Below are positions 14,272-21,981 of a stretch of 26,341 bases of DNA, piece after piece. The stretch is from contig CAYHBQ010000009.1 of the NCBI GenBank assembly GCA_964354995.1, positions 1 through 26,341 of the forward strand. Reading direction: 5' to 3'. Below the pieces are notes generated by a model. The model did no database searches and was not told where the DNA came from. It saw nothing but the letters and a program-made list of their open reading frames with translations. Position numbers and translations under genes: made by a program. This DNA is from JBBSZK01 sp964354995. GTDB lineage: Archaea > Nanobdellota > Nanobdellia > Pacearchaeales > GW2011-AR1. Positions within the stretch are counted from its first letter, which is position 1. Each line of letters begins with the position of its first letter.

Positions 14272-14286
14272 ACCTCAGACCGAGGT
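14272..14286 (+). promoter_or_regulatory. Hairpin at the TR end holding an SD-like GAGGT before the RT gene
   Basis: ACCTC-AGACC-GAGGT folds as a 5-bp stem directly after the TR. Its 3' arm GAGGT is a Shine-Dalgarno-like sequence 11 nt from the RT ATG, so folding could limit RT translation or mark the TR boundary. Confidence 0.4.
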
Positions 14287-14297
14287 TTCATACTTAA

Positions 14298-15383
14298 ATG
14301 GAGACATATACTAAGATCTACTCTGAGCTGTGTTCGATGGGCAATCTTACGCTTGCGTGGCGCAATGCACGCAAGGGGAAAACACAACAACCAAAGGTTA
14401 TTGAATTTGATCGAAATATTACTGAGACTCTTCTTGCTTTACATACTGAATTGACTACTAATAAATATCAGCCTAAACCGCTCGTTAGTTTTATTTTACG
14501 AGACCCAAAGACGCGTACAATATCTAAATCAGACTTCAGAGATAGGGTTGTTCATCACGCACTTATTACTCTCTTGAGGCCGATTTTTGAGAAGACGTTT
14601 ATTTACGATTCGTGCGCTGGCCGAATTGGTAAGGGGACTCTTTTTGCACTTAAACGATTTACCTATTTTGCACGAAAAGTCACAGGAAATGGCAAGAATG
14701 TTTCTAATAGATATCATGACCAAAACAATGTTCGTGGCTATTGTCTTAAGGCAGATATTAAACATTATTTTCAGGAAATCAATCATGAAATCCTCTTGAG
14801 TATTATTTTCAGAAAAATAAAGGATAAACAAGTTTTGTGGCTTATTCACCAGATTTTGAACAATACCTCTGATCCTTCGTGGGGGGGGGGGGGCGAACGC
14901 CAAAAAGGTATGCCTCTCGGAAACTATACTTCCCAATTTTTTGCCAACATCTATCTCAATGAACTTGATCAGTTTGTAAAACACACACTTAAAGTCAAAT
15001 ATTATGTGCGTTATGTTGATGACTTTGTTATCATTCATAGGTCTAAAGGGCAACTTGAGCAATGGAAAAAAGAAATCGAGTCTTTCTTTAAAGAGAAACT
15101 TCAGATTGACCTTCATGCTGATAAATCTCGTGTTATTCCCCTCTCGAGGGGTGTTGACTTTGTAGGTTTTAGAAACTTCGCGCATTTCAGATTACTACGA
15201 AGAAGGAATATAAAGAAGATGATACGAAAAATAAGGATGTTTAAAGATGGCAAGATGGATTTTCGTCCTTTAATGGAAAGCTACCAAGGGTGGCAGGCGT
15301 ATGCGCGGTGGGCGAATACCTATAGGTTGCGTAAGAATTTGGCACGAACTCTTGTAGACATTATCTGGAATAAGGTCGAATAA
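14298..15383 (+). CDS. DGR-type reverse transcriptase
   Basis: A 361-residue RT that copies the template RNA with adenine-specific errors. Motifs in order: R-D-R-V-V-H-H-A (near residue 81); A152-D-I-K-H-Y-F with the first catalytic Asp D153; K-G-M-P-L-G-N-Y-T-S-Q (G208-Q213), the motif-4 form typical of DGR RTs; the catalytic Y239-V-D-D242; and V-G-F-R (289-292). The C-terminus has the S-Y-Q-G-W-x-x-Y-A-R-W thumb-like segment. There is no maturase or endonuclease domain, arguing against a group II intron. A run of 13 G at 14881-14893 encodes G196-G199. The start ATG is 26 nt past the TR; no separate TATA spacing fits, so it is probably on the TR transcript. Confidence 0.95.
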   Translation: METYTKIYSELCSMGNLTLAWRNARKGKTQQPKVIEFDRNITETLLALHTELTTNKYQPKPLVSFILRDPKTRTISKSDFRDRVVHHALITLLRPIFEKTFIYDSCAGRIGKGTLFALKRFTYFARKVTGNGKNVSNRYHDQNNVRGYCLKADIKHYFQEINHEILLSIIFRKIKDKQVLWLIHQILNNTSDPSWGGGGERQKGMPLGNYTSQFFANIYLNELDQFVKHTLKVKYYVRYVDDFVIIHRSKGQLEQWKKEIESFFKEKLQIDLHADKSRVIPLSRGVDFVGFRNFAHFRLLRRRNIKKMIRKIRMFKDGKMDFRPLMESYQGWQAYARWANTYRLRKNLARTLVDIIWNKVE

Positions 15384-15398
15384 AAAGAGCCTTCACGG

Positions 15399-15408
15399 TT
15401 TTTTCTTA
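15399..15408 (+). terminator. Possible T-rich terminator after the DGR RT
   Basis: A six-T run closely follows the RT stop codon, just before the uppP promoter. Confidence 0.35.
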
Positions 15409-15416
15409 TCATTATC

Positions 15417-15424
15417 TTTATAAT
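15417..15424 (+). promoter_or_regulatory. TATA box of uppP
   Basis: TTTATAAT ends 21 nt before ATG 15446. Confidence 0.6.
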
Positions 15425-15445
15425 GCCTTTTTTTCTTAGGTCTTG

Positions 15446-16222
15446 ATGCAGGAATGGCTATCGCTTCTTATTTTGGCCGTGGTGCAGGGAGTTACCGAGT
15501 GGCTTCCTATCTCCAGTTCAGGGCATCTCGTTCTTGTTGAATGGCTAATCAATTATGACGCGAGTCTTGAACTTGAAGTGGCTTTGCACTTGGGCACGCT
15601 TATGGCCATGTTTGTTTATTTCGGAAAGGATATTATGGATATCTTAGAAGACTTTTTGAAGGGTAATTGGAAAAGTGATTCTGGCAGGATGGGGTGGTTG
15701 ATTATTGTTGCTACGCTGCCCGCCGTCTTTGCAGGGTACTTCTTCTACGATTTTTTTGAGCAAACGTTTAGTGATAAGGGAAGTCTTGTTCTCGGGTTCG
15801 CCATTACGGCCGTCTTTTTGGTTATTGCTTCGCTTGACTTTAAGCATCATCGCACGTCTATTCGTTTTTCTGATGCTCTTATTCTTGGGGGTGTTCAAGC
15901 GATTTCAATTCTTCCGAGTATTTCTCGTTCTGGTGCGACTATTGCTGCCGCGCTTCTTCTGGGGTTGCCTGAAAAAACTGCAGTTCGTTTTTCTTTTCTT
16001 ATGGCAATTCCCGCACTTCTTGGTGCAGGTATGCTCGCACTTAATAGGGCCACGCTTCCTGCTTCGTTTATAGTGCCTACGCTTATTTCATTTGCGACTG
16101 CTCTTTTAGTGGTGCATGTCCTGTATACGAGTTTGTTGCGCGATAAGAAGAACTTGCGGTGGTTCGCGCTCTATTCGTTTATTTTGGCTGTTGCTATTCT
16201 CATGTGGTTGTTGTTCTTTTGA
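15446..16222 (+). CDS. uppP: Undecaprenyl-diphosphatase-type polyprenyl-PP phosphatase
   Basis: A 258-residue membrane protein of the UppP/BacA family that dephosphorylates polyprenyl diphosphate so the lipid carrier can be reused in cell-envelope glycan or N-glycan assembly. Both signature regions are present: Q-G-V-T-E-W-L-P-I-S-S-S-G-H near residue 13 and L-P-S-I-S-R-S-G-A-T near residue 157. About seven to eight hydrophobic helices are seen. ATG 15446 is preferred over the TTG three bases earlier because of TATA spacing. The GT2 glycosyltransferase at 22500 and the sequon-rich surface protein at the window start are possible consumers of recycled carrier. Confidence 0.93.
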   Translation: MQEWLSLLILAVVQGVTEWLPISSSGHLVLVEWLINYDASLELEVALHLGTLMAMFVYFGKDIMDILEDFLKGNWKSDSGRMGWLIIVATLPAVFAGYFFYDFFEQTFSDKGSLVLGFAITAVFLVIASLDFKHHRTSIRFSDALILGGVQAISILPSISRSGATIAAALLLGLPEKTAVRFSFLMAIPALLGAGMLALNRATLPASFIVPTLISFATALLVVHVLYTSLLRDKKNLRWFALYSFILAVAILMWLLFF

Positions 16223-16246
16223 CGAATGTATTTGAGCACGAGAAGG

Positions 16247-16255
16247 TTTTTTAAG
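16247..16255 (+). promoter_or_regulatory. TATA-like box of the 304-aa unknown gene
   Basis: TTTTTTAAG ends 20 nt before ATG 16276. Confidence 0.5.
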
Positions 16256-16275
16256 TCGAGGCCTTAGGGATTTTT

Positions 16276-17190
16276 ATGAAGAAGGGGGGTCTTGATTATA
16301 GGGTCGCTTCTTTTGTTGACGCTACTCCTCACGATTCTATTGTGCCCGTTTATCGTTCTGTGCGCCAACCCGCGCCCGAGCAGTTGTCGTTATTTGACTT
16401 TCATGGCCACCCCATGTCTCAATCGTCCATGGGTCTTTTTTATGAACTTATGGGAAGGGGGCTTCGCGGCGGAGAATTATACGGGAGCAGACGAACGCCT
16501 AAACCTGGCTATCCAAGATTTTTTTCAAATCCCGATCTTGTTGATTTGTCTGGAGAGGCTATGCGTGAATCAAAAGCGAATTGCACTGGAAGAACGCTCA
16601 TTCTTCGTGATGGCCAAATTGACGGGTACATGAAGGATCAGTGTGGTTATCCTGATTGGAACATTCGTTCACTCTTGTTTCGCCATTCGTTTCCCCATAT
16701 TCGTGCTTTTGAGGGTCCTGAAAAAGATCTTTTTAGCGAGCTAGCGCATCGTACTCTCTACGGATTTGATCTTCCGCTTCCTGTTCTCATGGCCCTCCAC
16801 GATGGATATACCCATAATAATGGACAAGTTATTGCGACGCGGTCCGAAGATCATCCTTCTTTTCTCGCAGCCACTCGTGTTTCTAAGGGATTTCTAAATA
16901 AATTTTTCTTTGAGCCTTATCAAGCGCTTACAGATTTAGGGCTTAATCCTGATGATTACTCGGTGCAGCGAGGCCTGTCTCCTGAAGGTTTTAAGATTGC
17001 GGGAAGAATTGTACAACCGTTTCCTCTGGTCTCTATGGAACATCTTGACATTCGCTCATGGCGCCAAGGTCTTGTTGAACGCGTTTCTTCGCATATGCGT
17101 AGTTTAGAAGGGTGCTCTGATGTGGGAACTTGTGCAGAATCATCGGGTCCACCCATACATTCTGTCTCCTTTGATGAACTTCCGTTTTAG
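16276..17190 (+). CDS. Hypothetical soluble protein, 304 aa
   Basis: No family recognised. The protein has no signal peptide or membrane helix. Notable segments are an S-L-F-D-F-H-G-H-P stretch near residue 38, a G-R-G-L-R-G-G-E-L-Y-G turn near residue 60, and a W-N-I-R-S-L-L-F-R-H-S-F-P-H segment near residue 127. The C-terminal 25 residues look flexible and hold two cysteines. It ends convergently with alaS, overlapping by 4 nt. It is an independent transcription unit with no functional clue from its neighbours. Confidence 0.65.
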   Translation: MKKGGLDYRVASFVDATPHDSIVPVYRSVRQPAPEQLSLFDFHGHPMSQSSMGLFYELMGRGLRGGELYGSRRTPKPGYPRFFSNPDLVDLSGEAMRESKANCTGRTLILRDGQIDGYMKDQCGYPDWNIRSLLFRHSFPHIRAFEGPEKDLFSELAHRTLYGFDLPLPVLMALHDGYTHNNGQVIATRSEDHPSFLAATRVSKGFLNKFFFEPYQALTDLGLNPDDYSVQRGLSPEGFKIAGRIVQPFPLVSMEHLDIRSWRQGLVERVSSHMRSLEGCSDVGTCAESSGPPIHSVSFDELPF

Positions 17191-18956
17191 TTTACAACTA
17201 TCGCTTTTATTCTTCGAACACCTGCGGCGGCAGATTCTTCTTTTACGATTTTGAACGTTCCTATCTCGTTTGTGTTTTTCACGTGCGGGCCGGTGCAGAT
17301 TTCTTTTGAAAACCATCCGCGCTTGTTTTTTTTATCGAGTATTGTATATACGGATACTTTTTCAGGATACTTGTGACCGAACTCGGCTTGTGCGCCTTCC
17401 GCTGTTGCTTCCTTGAATGACTTCTCTTCTCTTCTAACCTCTAGACTTGATTTTATCTTTTCATTAACTAACGTACTTATCTTGTTGAGTTCTTCTTCGG
17501 TTAACTTTCTTGGGAAATTGAAATCAAATCTTAGTCGTTCAGGTGTGATGTTTGAACCGCGTTGTTTTACATCGGGGCCTAAGACGTGTCTAAGGGCTTC
17601 ATTGAGGAGATGTGTTGCGGTGTGCAGACGAGTTGTATGCTCGGAGTGGTCTGCAAGACCTGATTTGAATGTTCCAGATGAGGTTGTTTTTGATAACTCT
17701 TGGTGTTTTTTATAGGATTCTTCAAAGGAAATAACATCTACACTTAATCCCTTCTCTCGTGCTAATTCTATAGTCATCTCAAGAGGGAACCCGTAGCTCT
17801 GGAATAATAAGAAAGCACCCTCTCCTGAGATATTTTTAGTTGCAATCCTTTCGAACTCTTTCATCCCTATCGAAAGCGTTTTTTCGAATTTATTCTCTTC
17901 AGCGGAGAGCGTTTCATGGATGAACTTTCTTTTCTCTTTGAGTTCGGTGTAATCTTCGTAGCTATCCATCACTGTTTCTGCCATTGTTTTTGTGAGGGGC
18001 TTTGCTGAATCTATTCCCAATTTTCTGCTGTACACGATGGCTCTGCGTAATAATCTTCTGAGCACGTATCCTTGTTCGGTATTGCTTGGTGTTACTCCGT
18101 CCGCAATCATCATGGTGGCTGCGCGCAAGTGGTCTGCTACGATTCGCATTTCTTTTTCGTTACCTTGATATTCTTTTTCAGACATCTCTTCTATTACTTC
18201 TATGAGGGGTGCGAATGAGGCCGTTTCATAATTATCCTCTAGATTATTGAGGGCAGCGAGTGTGCGTTCGACGCCCATACCTGTGTCTACATTGCGCTGT
18301 TTTGCTTTTACATACTTTCCTTCTTTTGTTTTTTCATATTCCATGAATACATTGTTCCAAATTTCTACCCATCTGGTATCACCGGGATTGAACTTTTTTG
18401 GGGGCTTTGCTGATGAACCCCAGTAGAATATTTCAGTGTCTGGTCCACAGGGGCCCGTTTGTCCTGCGGGGCCCCACCAGTTATTTTTTTTGGGAAGAAA
18501 TGCAATTCGGTCTTTCGACATTCCTAATGAAGTCCAATCTTTTTCTGATTCTGCGTCTTTTGGAGCGTCATCATCACCTGCAAAACAGGTTACGGCTAAT
18601 TTTTCTTTAGGTAGTTTTAATGCCTTTGTTAAAAATTCGTAGCTATACTCTATGGACTCTTGTTTCCAGTAGTCGCCTAAGGACCAGTTGCCCAACATCT
18701 CAAAAAACGTATGGTGCGTAGTATCGCCGACTTCTTCGATATCTCCCGTGCGAATACATTTCTGCACGTTGACAAGTCGCTTTCCTAGGGGATGTTTTTG
18801 ACCGAGTAAATAGGGCACTAGAGGGTGCATGCCGGCTGTTGTAAAGAGCACGCTGGGGTCGTTTGCGGGGACAAGTGAAGCAGAGGGGATTATTGCATGA
18901 TTCTTTTTTTGGAAGAATTCGCTGTATTTCTTAATAAGCTCTTTTCGAGTTATCAT
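17187..18956 (-). CDS. alaS: Alanyl-tRNA synthetase, bacterial type, lacking the C-Ala domain
   Basis: A 589-residue class II synthetase. The catalytic core is bacterial in type, from R-K-E-L-I-K-K-Y-S-E-F-F at the N-terminus, motif 1 around V-Q-K-C-I-R, and the G-P-A-G-Q-T-G-P-C-G-P-D-T-E-I-F loop. The editing domain is complete, with zinc ligands H445-x3-H449 and C554-x3-H558. The protein then stops, whereas the usual 850-950-residue enzyme continues into the coiled-coil/DHHA1 C-Ala domain. Mischarged-Ser clearance should be retained; dimerisation and tRNA elbow contacts may be lost. The minus-strand box at 18978-18985 supports the start. Confidence 0.95.
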   Translation of the reverse strand: MITRKELIKKYSEFFQKKNHAIIPSASLVPANDPSVLFTTAGMHPLVPYLLGQKHPLGKRLVNVQKCIRTGDIEEVGDTTHHTFFEMLGNWSLGDYWKQESIEYSYEFLTKALKLPKEKLAVTCFAGDDDAPKDAESEKDWTSLGMSKDRIAFLPKKNNWWGPAGQTGPCGPDTEIFYWGSSAKPPKKFNPGDTRWVEIWNNVFMEYEKTKEGKYVKAKQRNVDTGMGVERTLAALNNLEDNYETASFAPLIEVIEEMSEKEYQGNEKEMRIVADHLRAATMMIADGVTPSNTEQGYVLRRLLRRAIVYSRKLGIDSAKPLTKTMAETVMDSYEDYTELKEKRKFIHETLSAEENKFEKTLSIGMKEFERIATKNISGEGAFLLFQSYGFPLEMTIELAREKGLSVDVISFEESYKKHQELSKTTSSGTFKSGLADHSEHTTRLHTATHLLNEALRHVLGPDVKQRGSNITPERLRFDFNFPRKLTEEELNKISTLVNEKIKSSLEVRREEKSFKEATAEGAQAEFGHKYPEKVSVYTILDKKNKRGWFSKEICTGPHVKNTNEIGTFKIVKEESAAAGVRRIKAIVVN

Positions 18957-18993
18957 ATCTCTATCTAGAAATGCGGGCTTTAAACGTTTTGCT

Positions 18994-19320
18994 CTAGTCC
19001 TGCTGGAGGCGTTCTATCTTGCGTTTTATTTCTTCGATTTCAGATTCAAGGTCATGTCTTTTTTTTATAGGTATTCTTGTTACTTGATTATCTTCTTCTG
19101 TTTTTTCCTTCATGCGAGGCAATGATCGGTCTATGACCGATAACTCTTCACGTACTTCTCCTATTTTTCTCTTTAGGATGGATTTAAGTGCTAACTCTTG
19201 TTTTCGCAACTCTTTGTATTTCTGATATCTCTTCATGATGTTTAACGTTTCCATCTGAGACATCAAGAGTTCTTTTTTTGAGTAAGCTTGTTCAGAGGTG
19301 GTTAACTTTACGTATTCCAT
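18994..19320 (-). CDS. Coiled-coil protein, 108 aa
   Basis: A Lys/Glu-rich, almost entirely helical protein with heptad-like spacing from about residue 15 to the C-terminus and no Cys or membrane segment. Its ATG overlaps the stop of the upstream 183-aa gene (TAATG), so the two are translated as a pair and may form a hetero-oligomeric coiled coil. No family is recognised. Confidence 0.65.
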   Translation of the reverse strand: MEYVKLTTSEQAYSKKELLMSQMETLNIMKRYQKYKELRKQELALKSILKRKIGEVREELSVIDRSLPRMKEKTEEDNQVTRIPIKKRHDLESEIEEIKRKIERLQQD

Positions 19321-19871
19321 TAGTTCTCGGCGCGTTCAAAAATATCGTTAAGTACGGTCTGTACGCGCGATTTTACGTTTTCCATTTCTGATTCCCACGA
19401 GGATAGTTCTGCATCTTCTTTTGCCTTTACGTCACGAATTGTTTTAAGAAGTTCTTCGATTTCGCTTAATTTGATTTTGACTGTTTCAAGCGAGTTTCTT
19501 GCAAGTTGGAATTTATCAATTCTTACAAAAATGGGTTTGTTGTCTCTTCGTGCGGGCATCGCCATACGTTCTGTTTTTTCAGGGGCATGCCATTCGTTCA
19601 TTTCTATGAATTTGTAATTGCCTTGTGGTGTCGGCTTGTATAGGGGCGTTTCATCTTTGATTTCTTCATTTGCGACTGCGTCTTTTATTGCGCTCTGGCT
19701 GAATCCTTTCCGCATGGGTGAATCGGGAAACGAGGGAAGTTCATGAATTTCGTCATCTTCTTCTGAAATATCTCTCATTTGCGGCATGTCTCTCAAGGGT
19801 AATGAGGGTCGCACAGGAGGACGCGGCAAATCGGGCAGCCCCTTATCTTTTTCTTTTCTCTCCCAGAACAT
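19320..19871 (-). CDS. Pro-rich N-terminal/coiled-coil C-terminal protein, 183 aa
   Basis: First gene of a two-gene minus-strand operon. Residues about 1-105 are rich in Pro, Asp and Glu and probably disordered, with an F-W-E-R-K start. Residues about 108-183 form a helical segment with coiled-coil character. A short motif P-I-F-V-R-I-D-K-F near residue 113 looks structured. A minus-strand TATA-like TATAAAAA (19893-19900) precedes it by 21 nt. The layout recalls archaeal cytoskeletal or motility scaffold proteins, but that is only an impression. Confidence 0.65.
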   Translation of the reverse strand: MFWERKEKDKGLPDLPRPPVRPSLPLRDMPQMRDISEEDDEIHELPSFPDSPMRKGFSQSAIKDAVANEEIKDETPLYKPTPQGNYKFIEMNEWHAPEKTERMAMPARRDNKPIFVRIDKFQLARNSLETVKIKLSEIEELLKTIRDVKAKEDAELSSWESEMENVKSRVQTVLNDIFERAEN

Positions 19872-19892
19872 CCCTCTAAAACCGAAGGTTTG

Positions 19893-19950
19893 TTTTTATA
19901 GGTTTATATACACTTTATAATGACAACACCTCTTTAGAAAGGTTTTTATT
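19893..19950. promoter_or_regulatory. Divergent promoters: coiled-coil operon and TFE gene
   Basis: Minus-strand TATAAAAA at 19893-19900 serves the coiled-coil pair. Plus-strand TTTTTATT at 19943-19950 lies 21 nt before ATG 19972 and decides that start over the in-frame GTG at 19951, which would overlap the spacer. Confidence 0.55.
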
Positions 19951-19971
19951 GTGCTTTCTTTAGGTTGCGAC

Positions 19972-20661
19972 ATGCAGGTACGACTTCTCAAAGAAATTAT
20001 CGGTTCTATTGCGGGCCCGTCGGCTATTGGGCTTGTTGATTTGCTCTACGGCAAGAAAAATGTAAATGAGTTTATCATTGCGAAAAAAATGAAACTCAAT
20101 ATTAACCAAACGCGTAATATGCTTTACAAACTCGCTGATGAGGGTCTTGTGAGCTTTACACGTAAGAAGGATCGCAAGAATGGCGGATGGTATACATACT
20201 ATTGGACTTTAGACACTATAAAGTCTCTTGCGAATTTGCGCACTATTATTGAAAATGACATCTCTTCTCTTCAATCTCAACTTGGCACGCGAAAGAATGA
20301 ACGATTTTATCACTGCTCTAATTGCGATTTGGAAATGAATGAAGAAAATGCGTTACTCAACAATTTTACCTGCCCCGAATGTGGGGAGGTTTTTGTTTTG
20401 CGTGATAATTCTGAGTTCGTTAAACGGTTTGAGTCTGCCATCGAAAAGCGCAAGGAGCAGCTTGCAGTAGTTGAACAGGAGCTTGGATTGCTCTATAAAA
20501 AAGAGGATTCGGTTCGCCAGCGACGGTTTAAGGCAGAGGCTCAAAAGAAAAAAGTGGAACGCGCGCTTCGTCGCAAGGCCCGTATCGCAACAACTAAACC
20601 TGTTGCTAAAAAGTCAAAGAAAGCTTCTTCAAAGCGCGCACCTAAGCGCCGCGGTCGTTAA
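19972..20661 (+). CDS. tfe: Transcription initiation factor TFE (TFIIE alpha homologue)
   Basis: A 229-residue basal transcription factor that helps RNA polymerase open promoter DNA. Residues about 1-90 form the winged helix, with the typical I-A-K-K-M-K-x-x-x-N-Q-T-R-x-x-L-Y-K-L recognition segment. The zinc ribbon has C115-x2-C118 and C134-x2-C137. A helical region follows, then a Lys/Arg/Ala-rich tail of about 45 residues that is longer and more basic than in most archaeal TFEs and may bind nucleic acid. Its stop overlaps the rhomboid start, so the genes form an operon. Confidence 0.94.
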   Translation: MQVRLLKEIIGSIAGPSAIGLVDLLYGKKNVNEFIIAKKMKLNINQTRNMLYKLADEGLVSFTRKKDRKNGGWYTYYWTLDTIKSLANLRTIIENDISSLQSQLGTRKNERFYHCSNCDLEMNEENALLNNFTCPECGEVFVLRDNSEFVKRFESAIEKRKEQLAVVEQELGLLYKKEDSVRQRRFKAEAQKKKVERALRRKARIATTKPVAKKSKKASSKRAPKRRGR

Positions 20662-21371
20662 TGGTTTCTTCTCGTCGTATTCGTTCTCCGCCCTATGCCC
20701 GTTATAGTTTGACGACTATTTTTGTTGCGATTAATGTGATGGTTTACTTGCTTTTTTTGATTGCGTCTCTTTCTTCTTCCTTTTTTTCTAGTACTTCTTT
20801 TGTTGATACTCTTGTTTCCTTTTTCGCACTTAATCCTCGGCTCGTTATCGAACAGGGTTACTTTTGGACGCTCTTCTCAAGCATGTTTGCACACATTTCA
20901 CTTTCCCATCTTATCGTTAATATGATCTCTCTTTTCTTTATAGGCTCGTTTGTTGAGCGCCTCATTGGCAAGCGTCGTTATTTTTGGCTTTACGTTCTTT
21001 CGGGGCTCATAGCTAGTCTCTTTTTTGTCGGTTTTGCGTATTTAGGAAATATGATCTCGTGGGGCCCGCTTCTCTTCGGCACTATTGACAGCTCCGCCGT
21101 TGGTGCAAGTGGAGCACTTTTCGGGATTGCGGGTTTGCTTGCCATGCTTCTTCCACGTCTTCGGGTGCTTGTCTTTTTTGTGCTTCCCATGCCTATGTGG
21201 GGAGCCATGTTTCTTTTGATTGTCGGTCTTTGGTTCTTTTCAGCCGCTGCAGGACTTCCCATAGGAAATACAGCTCATCTCGGAGGACTCGTTGTGGGGC
21301 TCGCCTACGGGTGGTATCTCAGAATTAAATATGCCCGAAAGGTTTCTTTGTTAGGTCGCATGTTCCGATGA
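20661..21371 (+). CDS. Rhomboid-family intramembrane serine protease
   Basis: A 236-residue, six- to seven-helix membrane protease. The key residues are all present: H83-x3-N87 (oxyanion side), the catalytic S150 in G-A-S-G, and the catalytic H206 before L-G-G-L. The predicted role is cleavage of single-pass membrane proteins within the bilayer. A possible substrate in this window is the single-pass Ig-repeat surface protein, which is speculation. The ATG overlaps the TFE stop, and its own stop overlaps the SpoIIM-family start, indicating a tight operon. Confidence 0.93.
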   Translation: MVSSRRIRSPPYARYSLTTIFVAINVMVYLLFLIASLSSSFFSSTSFVDTLVSFFALNPRLVIEQGYFWTLFSSMFAHISLSHLIVNMISLFFIGSFVERLIGKRRYFWLYVLSGLIASLFFVGFAYLGNMISWGPLLFGTIDSSAVGASGALFGIAGLLAMLLPRLRVLVFFVLPMPMWGAMFLLIVGLWFFSAAAGLPIGNTAHLGGLVVGLAYGWYLRIKYARKVSLLGRMFR

Positions 21372-21946
21372 AACGTACTCGTTTTTCTTTTGAACGTAAT
21401 GTTCGCCAATCTTTGCAGTATATCGTTGATTCTAAGACCTACGTTTTTGCTTCTGTGACCCTCTTCTTTTTTAGCGCCCTCTTCGGGTTCTTGTTTCCTT
21501 CTCTTTTGTCTTCTTTTGATGACATTCTTCGTGAACTCGCGCAGCAAACCGAAGGACTCAATTGGTTCCAACTCTTTCTTTTTATTTTCAAGAATAATAG
21601 TTTTAGTGCCCTCTATGCTCTCTTTCTCGGGTTCTTTTTTGGAATTGTGCCTCTTTTTAATGCCCTTTTAAATGGGGCTGTTCTTGGGTATGTAGCTGCT
21701 CGTGTTGTTCCTCTTACGGGCTTTGTTGGTCTTTGGCGTCTTCTTCCTCATGGGATATTTGAATTGCCCGCCATATTTATTGCGATAGGGCTTGGTATTA
21801 AGTTTGGTGCTTCGTTCTTTTCTTATTCTCCTCAACGTATTCTTCTTCGACGCCTTTCAGACTCGCTTCGGGCGTTCGTGTACGTTATTTTGCCTCTTTT
21901 GCTTCTTGCCGCCATTATTGAAGCGACACTCATTCTTTTTTTCTAA
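21368..21946 (+). CDS. SpoIIM (DUF95)-family membrane protein
   Basis: A 192-residue protein with about five hydrophobic helices. The L-P-H-G-I-F-E-L-P-A motif in the second half is the family signature. In bacilli SpoIIM acts in engulfment; in archaea the function is unknown, though a membrane-remodelling or transport role is often assumed. It overlaps the rhomboid gene by 4 nt and closes the tfe operon. Confidence 0.85.
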   Translation: MKRTRFSFERNVRQSLQYIVDSKTYVFASVTLFFFSALFGFLFPSLLSSFDDILRELAQQTEGLNWFQLFLFIFKNNSFSALYALFLGFFFGIVPLFNALLNGAVLGYVAARVVPLTGFVGLWRLLPHGIFELPAIFIAIGLGIKFGASFFSYSPQRILLRRLSDSLRAFVYVILPLLLLAAIIEATLILFF

Positions 21947-21951
21947 ACAAC

Positions 21952-21960
21952 CTTTAAAAA
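21952..21960 (+). promoter_or_regulatory. TATA box of scpB
   Basis: CTTTAAAAA ends 21 nt before ATG 21982. Confidence 0.6.
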
Positions 21961-21981
21961 GTTCGTCGTGTACCTCCTTCT

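Larger units (their letters stand above)
13963..14297 (+). ncRNA. Structured DGR template RNA region (candidate)
   Basis: The 407-nt gap between target and RT genes has no supported reading frame but much secondary structure. The stems are GCCTCG/CGAGGC (13963-14005) enclosing CTCTGT/ACGGAG, CTTGCG/CGCAAG (14025-14038), ACTGC/GCAGT (14051-14096), ACATTCAG/CTGAATGT (14111-14145) and CCTGTG/CACAGG (14176-14196, into the TR). The TR follows at 14181-14271. DGR reverse transcriptases prime on a structured template RNA extending beyond the TR, which fits this layout. The boundaries are inferred from the TATA-like box; the 3' end may run on into the RT mRNA. Confidence 0.6.

Noticed and set aside
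14179..14454. Open frame covering the template repeat
   Set aside because: It is open only because the TR keeps the VR reading frame; it overlaps the RT gene in another frame and has no start signal of its own.
14298..15383. Group II intron maturase or retron RT
   Set aside because: No maturase or endonuclease domain, no intron RNA domains seen, and an adenine-biased TR/VR pair is present, which retrons and group II introns lack.
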